A DNA stretch of 64,000 nt, from contig NC_019867.2 of NCBI RefSeq assembly GCF_002234675.1, forward strand, positions 30,664,747-30,728,746, read 5' to 3'. Positions within the stretch are counted from its first letter, which is position 1. Every line of letters starts with the position of its first letter. The notes under the pieces were generated by a model. That model had not been told where the DNA came from. It saw only the letters and a list, made by a program, of their open reading frames with translations, and ran no database searches. Shown here in pieces: positions 1-27,289 of the stretch. Position numbers and translations under genes: made by a program. This DNA comes from Oryzias latipes (Eukaryota; Chordata; Actinopteri; Beloniformes; Adrianichthyidae).

Positions 1-253
1 GCACCCCCTACAGGAGGAGCTGGTAGTGCTGCAGAACACAGATAATGATTTGGTAAAACAAGCAGTTTTTAAACAAACAAAAAGACATTTTACTTTAATA
101 GAAAATAACTTTAGGAATATAATGACAGATATATCAATAGTTCAAGTGTGGATCACATGACTTTGGTTCTGCTTAACTCCTGATGTTTAAATTTAAAGGA
201 TGTTTCTTGGAGACCGACCGTCTCTTCATCTGCCTGCAGGTGAAGAAGACGTC

Positions 254-15140
<14,887 letters not shown>

Positions 15141-15809
15141 AATTCCAGCCTAATTTTTCTCTGTCCTCTAAAGAAGTCTTTCTACAGAAAAATGAATCTC
15201 CTGAATTTACCAAAACAATCAGATCAGAGACTCTGGAAGGACGACTACTGCATGGAGGATGACGCTTCATCTTCCAGGAGGAAATGTGTTTGGATGATCA
15301 GCAATCACTTCAATATTTGGTGAAATCAAACCATAAACAGCAACAAAAGAACTTTCCTAACTCTCAGTGAGAAAAAACTGAAGGGACAGAACAGAAAAGA
15401 ACAGAAACTAAATGGACAAAAAGCTTCAGGTTGTTCAAGAACAGAAAGTTTCAACTCTGGATAAACAGTTTTTTAACTTGGTAAGAAATGATTAAATGTC
15501 CCAGATATTTGTCAAAAACATGTTTTAATGGTTTATTGTTGAATTATTTGATCATAGATTCCTTTAGTGCTTCTGAAATGACTGACTGATTTATTTCCTT
15601 CGGAATGGTTTTGAAATGTTTGGATCCTTAACGTGTTTCTAACATGTTTGTGGTTCTGGCTGCAGATATTGGTATGTTATCTGTGGGAGACACAGAACTC
15701 AGCAGAACACCACAGACAACAACTGGAACAAGAGAAACACAAAAGCTCCATTTAACTAGGAGTGGGTCTTCATGGTGTGAAGGGTCCATCTCCATTTTAT
15801 TTCGTCTCT
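15141..15809 (+). other. GIMAP 3' flank / probable 3' UTR
   Basis: Unique-looking sequence follows the stop codon. I see no canonical AATAAA, so the transcript end is not defined. Nothing else is recognised. Confidence 0.4.
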
Positions 15810-15933
15810 CCTGTAATCCATGGACACCAGTGAAGATCACAAATCATTGAAGAAAAAAGGTTCAGTGCACTGTCTAGTGGGTCTAGATGACCCAACTCCC
15901 AATGTTAAAGTGCCTAGGATAGCACAAGGGTTA
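15810..15933. mobile_element. Truncated TTAA-type MITE copy
   Basis: This is the right half of the MITE family described at 16805-17018: the internal phrase TAATCCATGGACACCAGTG, then TCTAGTGGGTCTAGATGACC, and the terminal GATAGCACAAGGGTTA. The left terminus is replaced by other sequence. Confidence 0.75.
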
Positions 15934-16439
15934 CGGTGGACCTTATCCAGCTCCTTTGCTGGATCAAAGGATTGATCCGTGATCTAACATTTACAGAAGG
16001 ACAGCTGTAGATTGTTCTAACTCTCTTAAGATCATGTGTTGACGAACAAGGACCTTCATTAAACAAAAACAAATGTGCTGCGGATGGTAATTACAGAAAT
16101 GCAGACCAGTTCATTTGTCCAATGGTTCTGATACGTTGTCCTGGTCCGATGTTGTGGCTGTTGTTGCTGATGAAATATGTAGAATCACAGAATATTATTT
16201 AGACTGAATACTAGATGTTGTTTAAGCTCCATCTCCATTTTACTTTGTCTCAACTCCCTATAACGCACATGTCCAAAGTCCGGCATGGGTCATCCAGTTT
16301 TTCATCTGCCCACAAGCTGTCATTAAAGCAATAATCTACGACCCCCAGCTATTTCTAAGAGCTGTCTGTGTACGATCGCTTGATTGGGATTGACTGAGAA
16401 CGAGGGCAGCTGCTTCCAGGACAAAAAGAAATTGGCATA
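15934..16439. other. No gene seen; possible hAT left end
   Basis: Intergenic sequence. A phrase at 16229-16260 (CCATCTCCATTTTACTTTGTCTC) resembles one at 15785-15812, hinting at a short repeat, but no element could be bounded. Confidence 0.35.
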
Positions 16440-16804
16440 TTTTATTTATTGAAACATGAAACAACTGTGTCTGCCTTACATGCCAAGAGACCGTGGCTGT
16501 TTGTAAGGAGTTTAGTGTCAAGAGGCATGACCAGACGAGACAGGCTAACTTTGATAAACAAACTACGAAAGATTCAAGAAACTGGAAAGTGTTTTAATGT
16601 TGGAGCATCGTTTGTCACAAGAAAATCCGTGAGTCAAATGACAAATAGGTAGAAACACTGACGGCAAAGCACTGCAAACCTTTTATCGATGGGGAATCTG
16701 TTAAAGACTGTGGATGAAAACAGTTTGTCCTGGAAAAAAGCAGGAGTTGACTCATATTTGCCTGGAACACTGCGGTACGGAGAATTGAAGACATTTATCC
16801 GACA
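16440..16804 (+). mobile_element. hAT transposase remnant, left part
   Basis: Frame-shifted plus-strand translation shows KRHDQTRQANFDK (BED/KRH-type N-terminal region) and, at the right end, TAVRRIEDIY, which matches the hAT phrase (R)TVVRRIEDI. The next hAT motif is found only after the MITE and LINE insertions, at 19790, so the element was split. Confidence 0.6.
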
Positions 16805-17018
16805 TTAACCCTTATGCTATCTTAGATGACCCCCCCCCCTTCCATTGACGTGTTCTTCCTACCATGACAAAGGTGGATGAAGGTGGAAAGATTTCATGTA
16901 ATCCATGGACACCAGTGAAGATAACAAATCATTGAAAAAAAAAGGTTCAGCGCACTGTCTAGTGGGTCTAGATGACCCAACTCCCAATGGTAAAGTGCCT
17001 AGGAAAGCACAAGGGTTA
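16805..17018. mobile_element. TTAA-type (piggyBac-like) MITE, full copy
   Basis: The ends TTAACCCTTATGCTATC and AAAGCACAAGGGTTA form imperfect inverted repeats starting in TTAA, the target used by piggyBac transposases. It is about 214 bp with no coding capacity. Related copies lie at 15810-15933 (partial), 25332-25534 and 51364-51584, with a stub near 6052-6095. Confidence 0.8.
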
Positions 17019-19775
17019 TGTAAGTAAGTAAGTAAGTAAGTTTTATTTATATAGCGCCTTTCACAGATAAAATCACAAAGCGCTGAACAATAAACAATAT
17101 ACAACCCAGTAAAAGCAGAAAAACAATCAATTAAATCAAATGTAAGCAAAACTAAATTGAAGAAAAATAAACATAGAATAAAAGTAACAATAAAACCAGT
17201 CAGTTAAAAGCATTTTTGAATAAAAGTGTCTTCAGTTGACTTTTAAAAGAATCGACGGTGTCAGCCACACGAAGGGACAGAGGGAGGGCATTCCAGAGTC
17301 TGGGGGCTATTCCCTGGAATGACCGGTCACCTCTGGTTTTGTACATTGTCTTAAAAATCTTTAAAAGATTTTGATCTGAGGATCGGAGGGCACGGCTGGA
17401 AGCGTAGGGACAGAGCAAGTCTGATAAGTATTTTGGGGTCTGTCCATTTAAAGCTCTATAGGTTAAAACTAGAATTTTAAAATCAATACGCCACTTGATT
17501 GGGAGCCAGTGCAAGGAGGATAAAATGGGGGTAATGTGTGCCCTTTTGTCTGATCCTGTTAAAAGCCTTGCAGCAGTGTTTTGAACTAACTGAAGACGGT
17601 TAAGAACAGATTTATTAAAACAAGTAAAAAGAGAATTACAATAATCTAAACGAGAAGAAATATAAGCATGGATAACCATCTCTAAGACTGAGTTAGAAAA
17701 GAACGCCCGCAATTTTGCTATGTTACATAAATGATAAAAACAGTTTCTAATTAAAAGGCTGGAATGATGGTCCAAAGACATTGACTGGTCAAACCAGACA
17801 CCAAGATTTCTGATACAGGGCTGCACAGAGGAGCTTAAATAACCAAGATGCCGGGAAATTATTGGGATTTTGTTTTCTGGGGCAACTATTAGTGTTTCCG
17901 TCTTTTCTGGGTTTAGCTCTAGACTGTTACTTGTGAGCCAAGATTTAACCCAAGCAAGGCAATCTAGAAGTTCTGTAAGTTCGTGGAGTTCTGTGTCATT
18001 GAAAGAGCAGTACAGCTGAATATCAGCGGCATAGAAATGGTATGACACATTTTTAAAGTTATTCAAAAGCTTTCCAAGAGGGTAGATGTACATTAAAAAC
18101 AAAAGAGGTCCTAAAACAGATCCCTGGGGCACACCATGTAGGAGTGGAGCGGTATCAGAAAGCATGCCATTTATGTAGACAGAGAATGTTCTATTAGTCA
18201 GGTAAGAGGTAAACCACTTTAAAACAAACCCAGCAATACCAAACTCATTTTCTAATCTACCCAACAGTATTTTATGACCAACAGTGTCACATGCAGAGGA
18301 TAAGTCCAAAAGAACCAAAACTGTATACTTTCCAGAGTCAGCAGCCATCTGTATATCATTTGAAACTTTAAGTAAAGTGGTCTCCGTGGAATGCATCTTT
18401 CTAAAACCAGATTGGTATTTATCGAAGAGTTCATAGTTGCTTAAAAAAGATGTTAACTGTTCTGCCACTATCTTCTCCAAGACTTTTGAGAGTATAGGTA
18501 ATTTTGAAATTGGCCTATAATTGGAGGGTTGTGATGGATCCAGGTTGGGCTTTTTTTAAGATGGGACTTATCGCTGCCTGTTTAAGGAAGTTTGGGACAG
18601 TACCAGTGGAGAGAGACAGATTAATCATTTTAACAAGAAATGGGGCAATAAGGTCAATAACTTTAAAAAACATAGATGATGGCAATATATCTAGGGGACA
18701 TGAGGATGGCTTCATCTTTTTTGATACGACCATGATATTGTCTATTGAGATGGCAGAAAAGTTAGTCCAGGAGTAGTTTAAAGAGGCTACAATAGTGGTA
18801 TTCTCATTGGATGATTTTAGGTTTAATTTGAGCTCATTCACCTTATTTACAAAATATTGTAAAAATCTGTTGCAATCGTCAGTAGTGTAAACAGGTACAG
18901 GTGGAGCTGAGCTTAATCATATTATTTAATGTCCCAGTCATCTCCTTTAAATGCTATCTATGTACTTCCAGGTTAGTGGACTTCCACAAGCGTTCTACCT
19001 GGCGACATGTTCTTCTGAAAGCAGCAATCTCTTCATTTAACCAGGGATGAGGAGAGTTAGAAGATGTTTTAGTTTTAAGCTTCATGGGTGTCACTATATC
19101 CAAAAGAGTGAGGCAATGACCATTAAAATGGTTGATAAGAATTTCTACATTGTCACAATAATCAATAAGATTAAGATGAAACAGTTTTGAAAACTGTTCA
19201 ACAACAGTTTGATTTATAATACGCCTTTGAGATACCACTTTATGGGAGTTATTGGGCACATGACTGGATATGTTAAAATAAACACAGAAATGGTCAGTCG
19301 CATGAACATCCACCACATTCAGAGACCGTATATCTAGGCCAATGGAAAAAACAAGATCTAAGGTGTGACCTTTGTTGTGTGTGGGACTAGAAACATGTTG
19401 CTTTAGGCTAAAAGAATCAGTGAGTGTTAAAAATTCAGAAGTTACTTTATAAGATGGGTCATCAACATGCAAATTAAAATCACCAAGAATTAAAACTTTT
19501 TCAAATTTGATAAGAATAGATAAAAATTCAGAAAATTCTTTTAAAAATTCTCTAGCAGAACCAGGGGGACGATAGACCAAAATACAATAAAAGGAGTCTA
19601 AATTTCCAACCTTAGTCATTTGGAGCTCAAATGAGTTGAAATGATCCGGCTTCATTTGCCTGCAATGGAAGGAATTATGGTGGATGAGCACAAGGCCTCC
19701 TCCACGCCGTTCAACCCGAGGTGTTCCAAAAACAGAGCAGTCAGGGGGACACAGTTCATTTAAATGGAAGTAGTC
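17019..19775 (-). mobile_element. LINE (L2/Rex1-like): endonuclease and reverse transcriptase, inactive
   Basis: On the minus strand, the endonuclease end lies at 19691-18954 (ILVYRPPGS, LILGDFNLHVDDP, HATDHF), a connecting region at 18841-18515, and the reverse transcriptase at 18480-17200 (YQSGFRKMHSTET, LLDLSSACDTVGH, GVPQGSVLGPLLF). Frameshifts lie near 18900 and 18500. The catalytic YADD box reads YAAD because the codon at 18025-18027 is GCT, removing a metal-binding Asp. The 3' end has a short (TTAC)n tail at 17021-17041, abutting the MITE. It is truncated within the endonuclease at about 19775. Confidence 0.85.
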
Positions 19776-19779
19776 CTGT

Positions 19780-20185
19780 TCCTGCTGCCAATGAGACTGT
19801 TAAAGACGATAGGAACGGAGTTTCAGTATTTTCATTAGTTTGCGATGAAAGCAGTGACGCGTCCAACACCGCTAAACATATTGAAGGAAGTGAACAACTC
19901 CTACGTGTCCTGATGAGGCTGCAGACCTGCTGCAGATGGAGCTCAGTGAGCTGCAGTGAGACGTTGACGGTCACTCCAGCTGGATAAAGGCAGCTTCCAG
20001 TGGATACTGACATTTGCTATAAATGATGAGCTTGTCTTGTTCAACATACTTGTGTGAGAAGACTTTCTCTCTTATAAACTGTAAGTAGAACTGCATGAGG
20101 ACCAGACTATGGGACTCACTTGTGTGACATTAAAACCACAGTCTTTGAGGCAGACATGCCATTGACATCTCAGTCTCACCGTCAG
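19780..20185 (+). mobile_element. hAT transposase remnant, right part
   Basis: Plus-strand translation gives SVFSLVCDESSDASNTAK (the hAT motif with the catalytic Asp region) and then LVCEKTFSLINCK with TRLWDS, matching the C-terminal CE-x-x-FS dimerisation segment of GTF2IRD2-like hAT transposases. The centre is deleted. It continues the piece at 16440-16804, interrupted by the MITE and LINE. Confidence 0.6.
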
Positions 20186-22099
20186 ATTAGTGCAGGAAAG
20201 TCATTTCTTCAGTCTTCTGTGGGGAATCAAGTCTAAAATCACAGTATTTCTTTCTACAGTGGTTTGTACTGACAAAGATAACTGTTTGTGTCAAGTTTCC
20301 CTGTTCAAACAGTTTAAATGTAGATTTGACAGTCAGCATTTCAAGATAAAAATAGATAATTTCCCCATACAAAAATAGAACTCACTGTTTCTAAACCATT
20401 TCAACAATTCACTTAAATAATAAAATTACTACTCCAAATCTCCCTTGTTAACGTTACAATGATTTTGGTTCCCTCCCCGGAATCAATATAAGGTTCTTGT
20501 AGCCTTAGGGACCTCTTTTGCTGGCGGACCATTCCTGCCACAGAAAACAGAGGTGAGTCACCACAGTCAGACATGGAATACACACAGACATGCAGCAGCT
20601 GTTAAACCTCAATGTTTAAATCTATGTGCTTTCACAGGTGCTCCTGACCTAAAGGAACTTTGCTGCTGCTTTAGTCAGTTAACCATCTCTGCCTGTTTCT
20701 TTAATGTGACAACTGCTCGTTGTGACATCTCTTTTTTTTTTTCTGGTTGTGACATCTCTAAATTATCAATGAAAATCTTTTAGTGTTGCTGACCAAAAAG
20801 GGGTCTTTTGTAAATTTTGTAAAAATATAATGGGTCCAATTGTTTTATTTTTAATTTTAAAATAAATAAATGGGCAACTAGACAGTGTTTGTGTCAGAGG
20901 GGTGAGGGTGAAGCCCCAGAACTACAAACATTTTAGGGATCCATTGGGGAGTTTGCCAGTTGCTCCACTGACAGCAAAAGCCTGTGTAGTTAACATGTTT
21001 TAATTAAATGATCTAAAACCTGAAAAGTTAAAAAAACAACACAAGGATGACATAAAAAACACATCAGGAGTATTGAGGAGAACGGTGGTGATGGTCGTCC
21101 ATGTGACGCTCATAGTCCAAGTGTCCACTTTGCCGCTTGTCCCAGCCTAAAGTCCTTCACACACCAGCCTGCACTCCAAGAACCACATATGCATGCAACA
21201 AAAACAAACCCACAAATATATTTAGAAGAACACACACAGTCAAGGATACGTCAATCTCTATAAAACCCAAATAAAATCCACTGGCGACTGAGCTACAGGC
21301 TGTTAATAAAAATCTTGGGGTATAGCTGGCACCTTTAACTTTGGGAGGGGTGAAGTCCGTTCATCCCTCTGCGTCTCCAATGGCAGTTTACGACGTAATC
21401 TTCCCGGGGGTGTGCCGCTTCCGTCTTTCTCCATGTGAGTGTTTTTCTGGTCTGATCAATACCTGCGATGGCTGTGGCTGACGCTTTGCCTTGTCTAAGC
21501 GTCGTGGATTGCACACCTCTGGCTCCAAGCTCTCCTGCCTGCGCCTTGCTGACCACGCCCAGGCGTCAGCGACTCCACACGTTGGCTCCAAGAGTCCTCT
21601 CTGCCCTTGCAGGCTACGCACTGGTCCCCTAAATAAAAAAAATACAACCTCCCTGCTCTGTGTGTAACCACGCCCTCCCACACACAAGTGTCCCTCATCC
21701 ACCTTCAGCAAGCTGTGAAAGCAAAGTCAAGTCAAACAAACTACCTGCTGACAATTACATATCAGTTTCACTTAATTATTAAATAAATATTGAGTATGGC
21801 CCACTGTCGATGTGAGTTTGAAAAGCCTGCCTTAGAGCTTTGGTTTCATGAAGGCTTCATTCACTCAAACGTCTCTGAGCTCCACCAGAAAGATTCCAGC
21901 TGTTTCTTTTTCTTGTGTGGGTTTGGTTCCTGCATACAGACTTTATCAGCAGATAAATGTGGGAACAATGTTCTTTATGATTACAGAGCAGACAAATTCA
22001 CTTATTTACGTTGTTATTCTCATTTTGTTTCTTGTCAACTTTTTGTTTTGTTTCGATTCTCAACTTTCAAGCTTGAATTTTTCTTCCTGGTTTTATTTA
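20186..22099. other. No gene seen
   Basis: About 1.9 kb of intergenic sequence. Open frames are short and unrelated to known families. A (T)10-containing stretch at 20732 and CA-poor unique sequence are all I can note. Confidence 0.4.
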
Positions 22100-24530
22100 A
22101 CACTTCGTTTAATTATTGCCTTCCAGGATGGAATTAGGGAATATCAATGCATCACAGGAATAAAGCTGAACAGAACTGAGAACCGAATTACTGTCTATGC
22201 AGATGACCTCCTACTCTGTCTGTCGGATCCAGCGAGATTCAAGATTCAAGATCAACTTTATTAATCCCCAAAGGGGAAATTTAGTTGTAGTAGCAGAGAT
22301 CAAATAAATACAAGACACAAAATATACTGGGAAGAAAAGAAAAATAAACAGGTGAAAAATATACAGTCGAAAACCCTCGAACTCTCAAAAATCTTAGGTA
22401 CATCCATGCCTGCCAGATGAATTATGAAGTCTAATGGCTGAAGGCAGGAATGACTTCCTGTACCGTTCTCCAGCACAGCAGGGGTGTAGAAGTCTGCCGC
22501 TAAAGCTGCTTCTCAGTTTGTCCACCTCTTTGAAGAGAGGATGGGAGGGGTTGTCGTGATGGTCCTCAGTTTAGCCAGTAGTCTGTCCCCCCACCACCTC
22601 CAGTCCTCCAATCGTCCACCTCCTCCAAGCACCTCCTCCAGCAGGGTCTGTTACCGGCTTCAAGCTTGCCAATCTAACAGTCTCTGCTGTTTTTTTAATC
22701 CAGTTTGTTGGCGGCCTTTGCTTTAATGCCAGCACCCCTGCACACTACAGCAAAGAAGACGGTGCTCACCATGACAGACTGGTGGAACATGTGGAGCATC
22801 CTGCAGACATTGAAGGACCTGAGTCTCCTCAGGAAGTAAAGTCTCCTCGTGCCCTTCTTTCAACATCCATCCACATTCTAATACAAAATATGAACTCTTT
22901 TGGGAAGATCTCCGGTTATAACATAAATTGGGAAAAGAGCACGTTTAAACCAATAGCTGGCCATTTTAGAAATTATTTTCTGAGCAACCTACCTTTTAAG
23001 ATAAAAAACGACTGCTTCACTTACCTGGGATTCAAGCTGACCAGAAACACAGAAGAGCTCTTCAAATTAAATTTTATAGAGGCCCTAGAGAAACTAAAGG
23101 TTGATATTGAGACTTGGAAATGACTACCTAGTCTATGATCAGTAGGGTGAATGCTATTAAAATGCTTAGCCTATCTAGGTTTCTGTATCTACTTCAAAAT
23201 GTACAAATATATTTGAAAGCCTCCTTTTTCAAAAAAGTGGACTTAATAATACCACCATTTATTTGGGGCTATAAAACCCACAGAATAGATAAAGCTCACC
23301 TGGAGAAACCTTCTGGAGATGGTGGTCTGGGTCTGCCAGACTTCAGACACTACTGAGCAGCAAACACCTGAAGTGTGAATATTCTGATGGAGAGGAATCC
23401 CTCATGGATGCAGCTGGAAGCTAACATTGTAGGTAAGTCATCACTCCCAGCCCTTTATTTTCAAGCTCTGCCCCAATATCCGACATACATCAACATAACT
23501 TTGTCCTAAAAAATTCCATTTGCGTCCTACACCAGATAAAAACAGCATGCAGGCTCCCAGTGCCTCCATTCCAGGCTCCCATTTGCCAAAATCATGTATT
23601 CACCCGCAGCCAACAAGCTGGAGCATTCACTGTCTGGAAAGAGAAAGGTATTAGATCTTTTTCACATGCTTTCATTAATGGCCATTTTGCTTCATTAACA
23701 CTGCTTAGTTCCAGGTACAGCATTCCTGTGTTAGGGAGTGGTGTCCATGTCTTGATCTCCCTGCTACCCCCCGTCTCTTTGAGCTCCTCTTGCTAACCCC
23801 CCTCATATCTAAATGTGTTTCTTGTTTATCTACCGGGGTTCCCTCTGACTCGATGACAGATACTTGGGCTAGAGATTTGAACTGTGAGGTGGCTGTAGGC
23901 CCCTGGAATGAAGCACTATCCAAAATTCCCTGCTGTTCCATCAGATCTCGACTCAGGTTGATTCAGTTTAAGGTTCTGCATAGAGTAGAAAAAAATAAAA
24001 AAAATAAAATGAGGTTCTGCATAGACGGCATTATTCCAAAACAAAGCTGGTGCAAAACGTCAGAAGGTATGCTGGGTCCATTATTCTGGTTCTGTCCATT
24101 GTTGCACAGTTTCTGGAGTGTGATCTTTAAATACTTTTCTGACACGTTAGATAAAGATATTCAGCCCAATAGCCACCTGGCCATCTTTGGATGTTCTTCA
24201 CATCCCAATTGGCACAACATATTCAGATAGTTGGGAATGGTGGTGGTCAAAAAACGTATTCTTCTAAACTGGAAATCAACAACTCCTCCCTCCTTAAACA
24301 CTGGCTGGCTGAGAGTGTATTGAATATGCCATCGGGCTGGACAGACTGCGGTTCTGCAGATTTGGCTCACAGTTTAGATTCAACACTGTTTGGAAACCCT
24401 TTCTGGCTGACTACACTAAAACTTAAACTACAAGAATGGACAACAGGACTCCAGTTGGAGAGCTGCTGGATCTGGGTCACTCACAAATGGAATTTTGCAT
24501 TTATATACCTATTTTATGAATCAGTGAGGT
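22100..24530 (+). mobile_element. L1-type LINE remnant, split by another LINE
   Basis: Plus-strand pieces read in order: TGIKLNRTENRITVYADDLLL with SDP (22150-22230, containing an intact YADD box); then after a 620-bp insertion INSFG-like residues, SGYNINWEKSTF and FTYLGFKLTRN (22870-23060); then FLYLLQNVQIYL and PFIWGYKTHRI (23160-23290), GGLGLPDF (23320); and the C-terminal L1 region (IRSFSHAFINGHFASL, 23650; LFWFCPLLHSFW, 24080). Several stops and frameshifts. The 5' half is missing. Confidence 0.75.
22241..22860 (-). mobile_element. L2/Rex1-type LINE 3' fragment nested in the L1
   Basis: The reverse complement is the last part of an L2/Rex1-like reverse transcriptase (LRRLRSFNVCR-like and TGLSWCALS-like residues in shifted frames) followed by its 3' UTR and the end AATTTCCCCTTTGGGGATTAATAAAG with a short TTGAATC tail at 22241-22255. 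The L1 protein motifs stop at its left edge and resume at its right edge. Confidence 0.75.
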
Positions 24531-24725
24531 AATCTGGCAAGCTCTTTTTTTTCTACCTTTAACAAGTGTCATGTTTTCAGGAGTTGTCCTGCTTTTCTTT
24601 TCCAGTTTTGTCTTTGTTTGTTGCTGTGTTTATAGGAGGGAAGTGTTTTGTGTTTGCATTCATATGAATCCTTGGAGTTTCCCTCCTGACATGGGAGACA
24701 GAACATGTTTCAGAAACAGACTCAC
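24531..24725. other. No feature seen
   Basis: Short intergenic stretch before a promoter-like segment. Confidence 0.4.
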
Positions 24726-24820
24726 TTCCTGGAAACACCTGAGTGGAGAATAAAAGGCTGTTCTGCAGCAGAAACTGCAGAACTGAAACCAGACTTACAG
24801 AAGAAGAGGAGCTGCAGCAG
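24726..24820 (+). promoter_or_regulatory. Orphan promoter and non-coding first exon (candidate)
   Basis: A STAT/GAS-type palindrome TTCCTGGAA (24726-24734) is followed by a TATA-like AATAAAAGG (24749-24757). About 25 bases later comes a purine-rich stretch ending GCTGCAGCAG at a perfect GTGAGT donor (24821). This is the layout of a cytokine-responsive fish immune gene with a non-coding first exon. No matching coding exon follows before the actin gene on the opposite strand, so it may be a relic. Confidence 0.35.
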
Positions 24821-24959
24821 GTGAGTAAACTGGAGGGAAAGTTTCTCATTTCTGTCATGATTCTGGATTTTAGATGTGAGTTTCAGTTCATGTACGATGA
24901 GTCAGACTCTGATGCTGTGATCTAGATTTATACTTTACCCTATGGCTGTGTCATTGTTA

Positions 24960-25725
24960 TTATGGAGAAAAAAAAAAAGAAAAAAAAAAAACGCCTCGGG
25001 TTCGTTTTTTTTTTTGACGCGTCGCGTCGAAATCTATTCGACCAATGAGAACGGCGCTTTTGCACACGTGTCTGGAGCTTCTGAAGTTACAGTAAAACAC
25101 AACTTGGGGGCGCTCAAACACAAAACTGCCTTGCTGAGCACACATACCAGCGAAGAAGATAGATGCCGAGTTGCGTCTAGACTGCCGCGAAGAAATAATG
25201 ATGGACATTCTAAAATATCCCCGAACCGAGTACCAGTTGGAGCTACTGGTGCTTGAAATATTCATGTTTTCTTTGTTTGATTCTGACAAGCGCGTAAATA
25301 CTTGCTCTCTTCTTCTGAGGGAAAAGCGAGTTTAACCCTTGTGCTATCTTAGATGACCCCACCCTTACATTTTCTACCATGACAAAGGTGGATAAAGGTG
25401 GAAAGATTTCATGTAATCCATGGACACCACTGAAGATCACAAATCATTGAAGAAAAAAGGTTCAGAGCACTGTCTAGTGGGTCCAGATGACCCAACTCCC
25501 AATGTGAAAGTGCCTAGGATAGCACAAGGGTTAAGAAGTGTAAAGTTGCGCAGCGCCACCTTGTGTACAGGAGTATTTCTGTTTACATCAAGCGCCATCT
25601 AATGTCAGGGAATGAAATTGCATGTTCGCTCGGCTCATCGTCAGCGAAAATCGCCTGGGTGTGAACACAAAAAACGTGGCGAATAACGCTGGCGAATATT
25701 CGTCCCGGTGTGTACGGGCCTTAAA
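24960..25725. mobile_element. Harbinger-like DNA transposon debris holding a TTAA MITE
   Basis: CpG-rich sequence (CGCGTCGCGTCG; later GGCGAATATTCGTCCCGGTGTGTACGGGCC at 25695-25725 as a transposon-like end) contains a short frame resembling the start of a Harbinger-type transposase (PRTEYQLELLVLE). The left end is unclear. The MITE 25332-25534 lies inside. Family assignment is tentative. Confidence 0.35.
25332..25534. mobile_element. TTAA-type MITE, full copy
   Basis: This copy has ends TTAACCCTTGTGCTATC and GATAGCACAAGGGTTAA, which are perfect inverted repeats including the TTAA target. It is 203 bp and the cleanest copy of the family in this window. Confidence 0.85.
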
Positions 25726-27289
25726 GTTTAGAAAGGTGATTTGATTTTTTTTTGAGATTTGAATAAAAAGTATTTCTGTTTATTCAGCTGGGCTTTAATG
25801 ATGGACCGCAGAAAATCTGAGTTTGGAGACAAAAATCCCTCAAACTCTGCAGAAGTTTAGCTAGTGGGTTTAGTGGGTTAGTTCAGGTAAGTTGGTTTGT
25901 CTGTTCAGTTAGTTCAGTTGTCCTCTGTTAAATGTAAGGCTTACATTTTCTTTTTCATCTATTTTGTTTCTACCTGTGCTGTCCAGGTCTGGTCCTGCTC
26001 GGTTCACCACATGGAGCACCATAGAGGTCTAAAGGAAAACCAAATGAGTGAATAGAAGGAGAACATGAGGATGGATGGTGTGCGTGAGGAGGAGGCAGAG
26101 GAGAGGAGTGGATGGAGGTGGAGCGTCTTCACTGTGGAGACCCTAAAAATAGAAACTTTGACAGTAGTCATGAAGATGGAGGTGAAAACGTGATCCATCA
26201 GTCCCATCAGGGTGTGGCCACGCCCCCTCTAACAGCTCCACTTTGACTCCAACTCTGTTATCTTGCAGGAACAATTCTGATGATAAGAATGCAGCACTAA
26301 TCCTAAATGGTTCTATTCAATATTTCAGAGACATTTTCCAGGCTAATGTTAATATTAAGGTGGAATGCTGGATGTTAGAATTATATGCTGTTTATTTGGA
26401 AAAAGAATGGGAGTTAAAAAAATCTATGAATTTTCTAGTTGGCGCTAAAATATTTCACATCAATGTCGCTAAAATGCTAATGTTTTACTTTAAGAGGATT
26501 TAAAAATATGATTTTTTTTGAATGAATTTAGTCTACAATATCAAAAAAATTCAGAAAAATGTCTTCAGAGAAATTCCTGACAAGACATGAACTCTGTAGA
26601 TCATCTAAGGTTTGGTCAGTTTCTGTGAAATCTCTGGAGTTTACAGATCAGAACAGATGTTTGTATTTTTGGACATCTCAGATTAGGAATCAGTCACTAT
26701 AAATTACATTTAAATGTGAAAATTCTCTAGACTTATTTCACCCGTTAGTTTAATCCAGAAAGAATCACATTTTACTGGACCTTTTTTTGAAGAGGCTCCT
26801 TTTATTCTACTTTTTGGTCTGTTGATGGCGCCACAGACCTGTCAATGAAACTGAAGCAGAACAACTTTGCCAAACCAGATCACTTCTTTCGGTTCTGCAA
26901 AACATTTGGGGCGTTTCTGCAGACGTTAGCCAAAAGTCAAAGCCCCATCCACTGACAGCGCACTTCAAAATAGAATTTCTCCACTTTACTCCCATCTTTT
27001 TCAGGAATTTACAAAACCGAGTTGTTTTTAACCAAGTTTGGCAATGAGTTTAGATTAATGCAATGGGTGAAGCTGTTTTGATTTTACTAAGGAAAAGTCT
27101 GGACTGAGCACAACATTTAAAATGCCTAAACTGTTGAGGTAACCGGCTACAAAAGATCCTCCCCATGTCTGAAAGTATGCTAACCAGTCACCTTTAACTT
27201 GACGAAATTGTCAAACTTAACTCAAAGTTGTTCCTCCAGAGAGCAGAGACAAGTCGAAACCCGCAGCTATAAATCAAAGATCAACACTG
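25726..27289. other. No gene seen
   Basis: Intergenic sequence between transposon debris and the actin 3' end. Short open frames at 26030-26200 and 26242-26503 follow acceptor-like signals but match nothing I recognise. Confidence 0.4.

Noticed and set aside
26004..26503. Exons of an NLR-type immune gene
   Set aside because: Acceptor-like signals and Glu-rich frames are present, but no NACHT, FISNA or B30.2 motif could be read.
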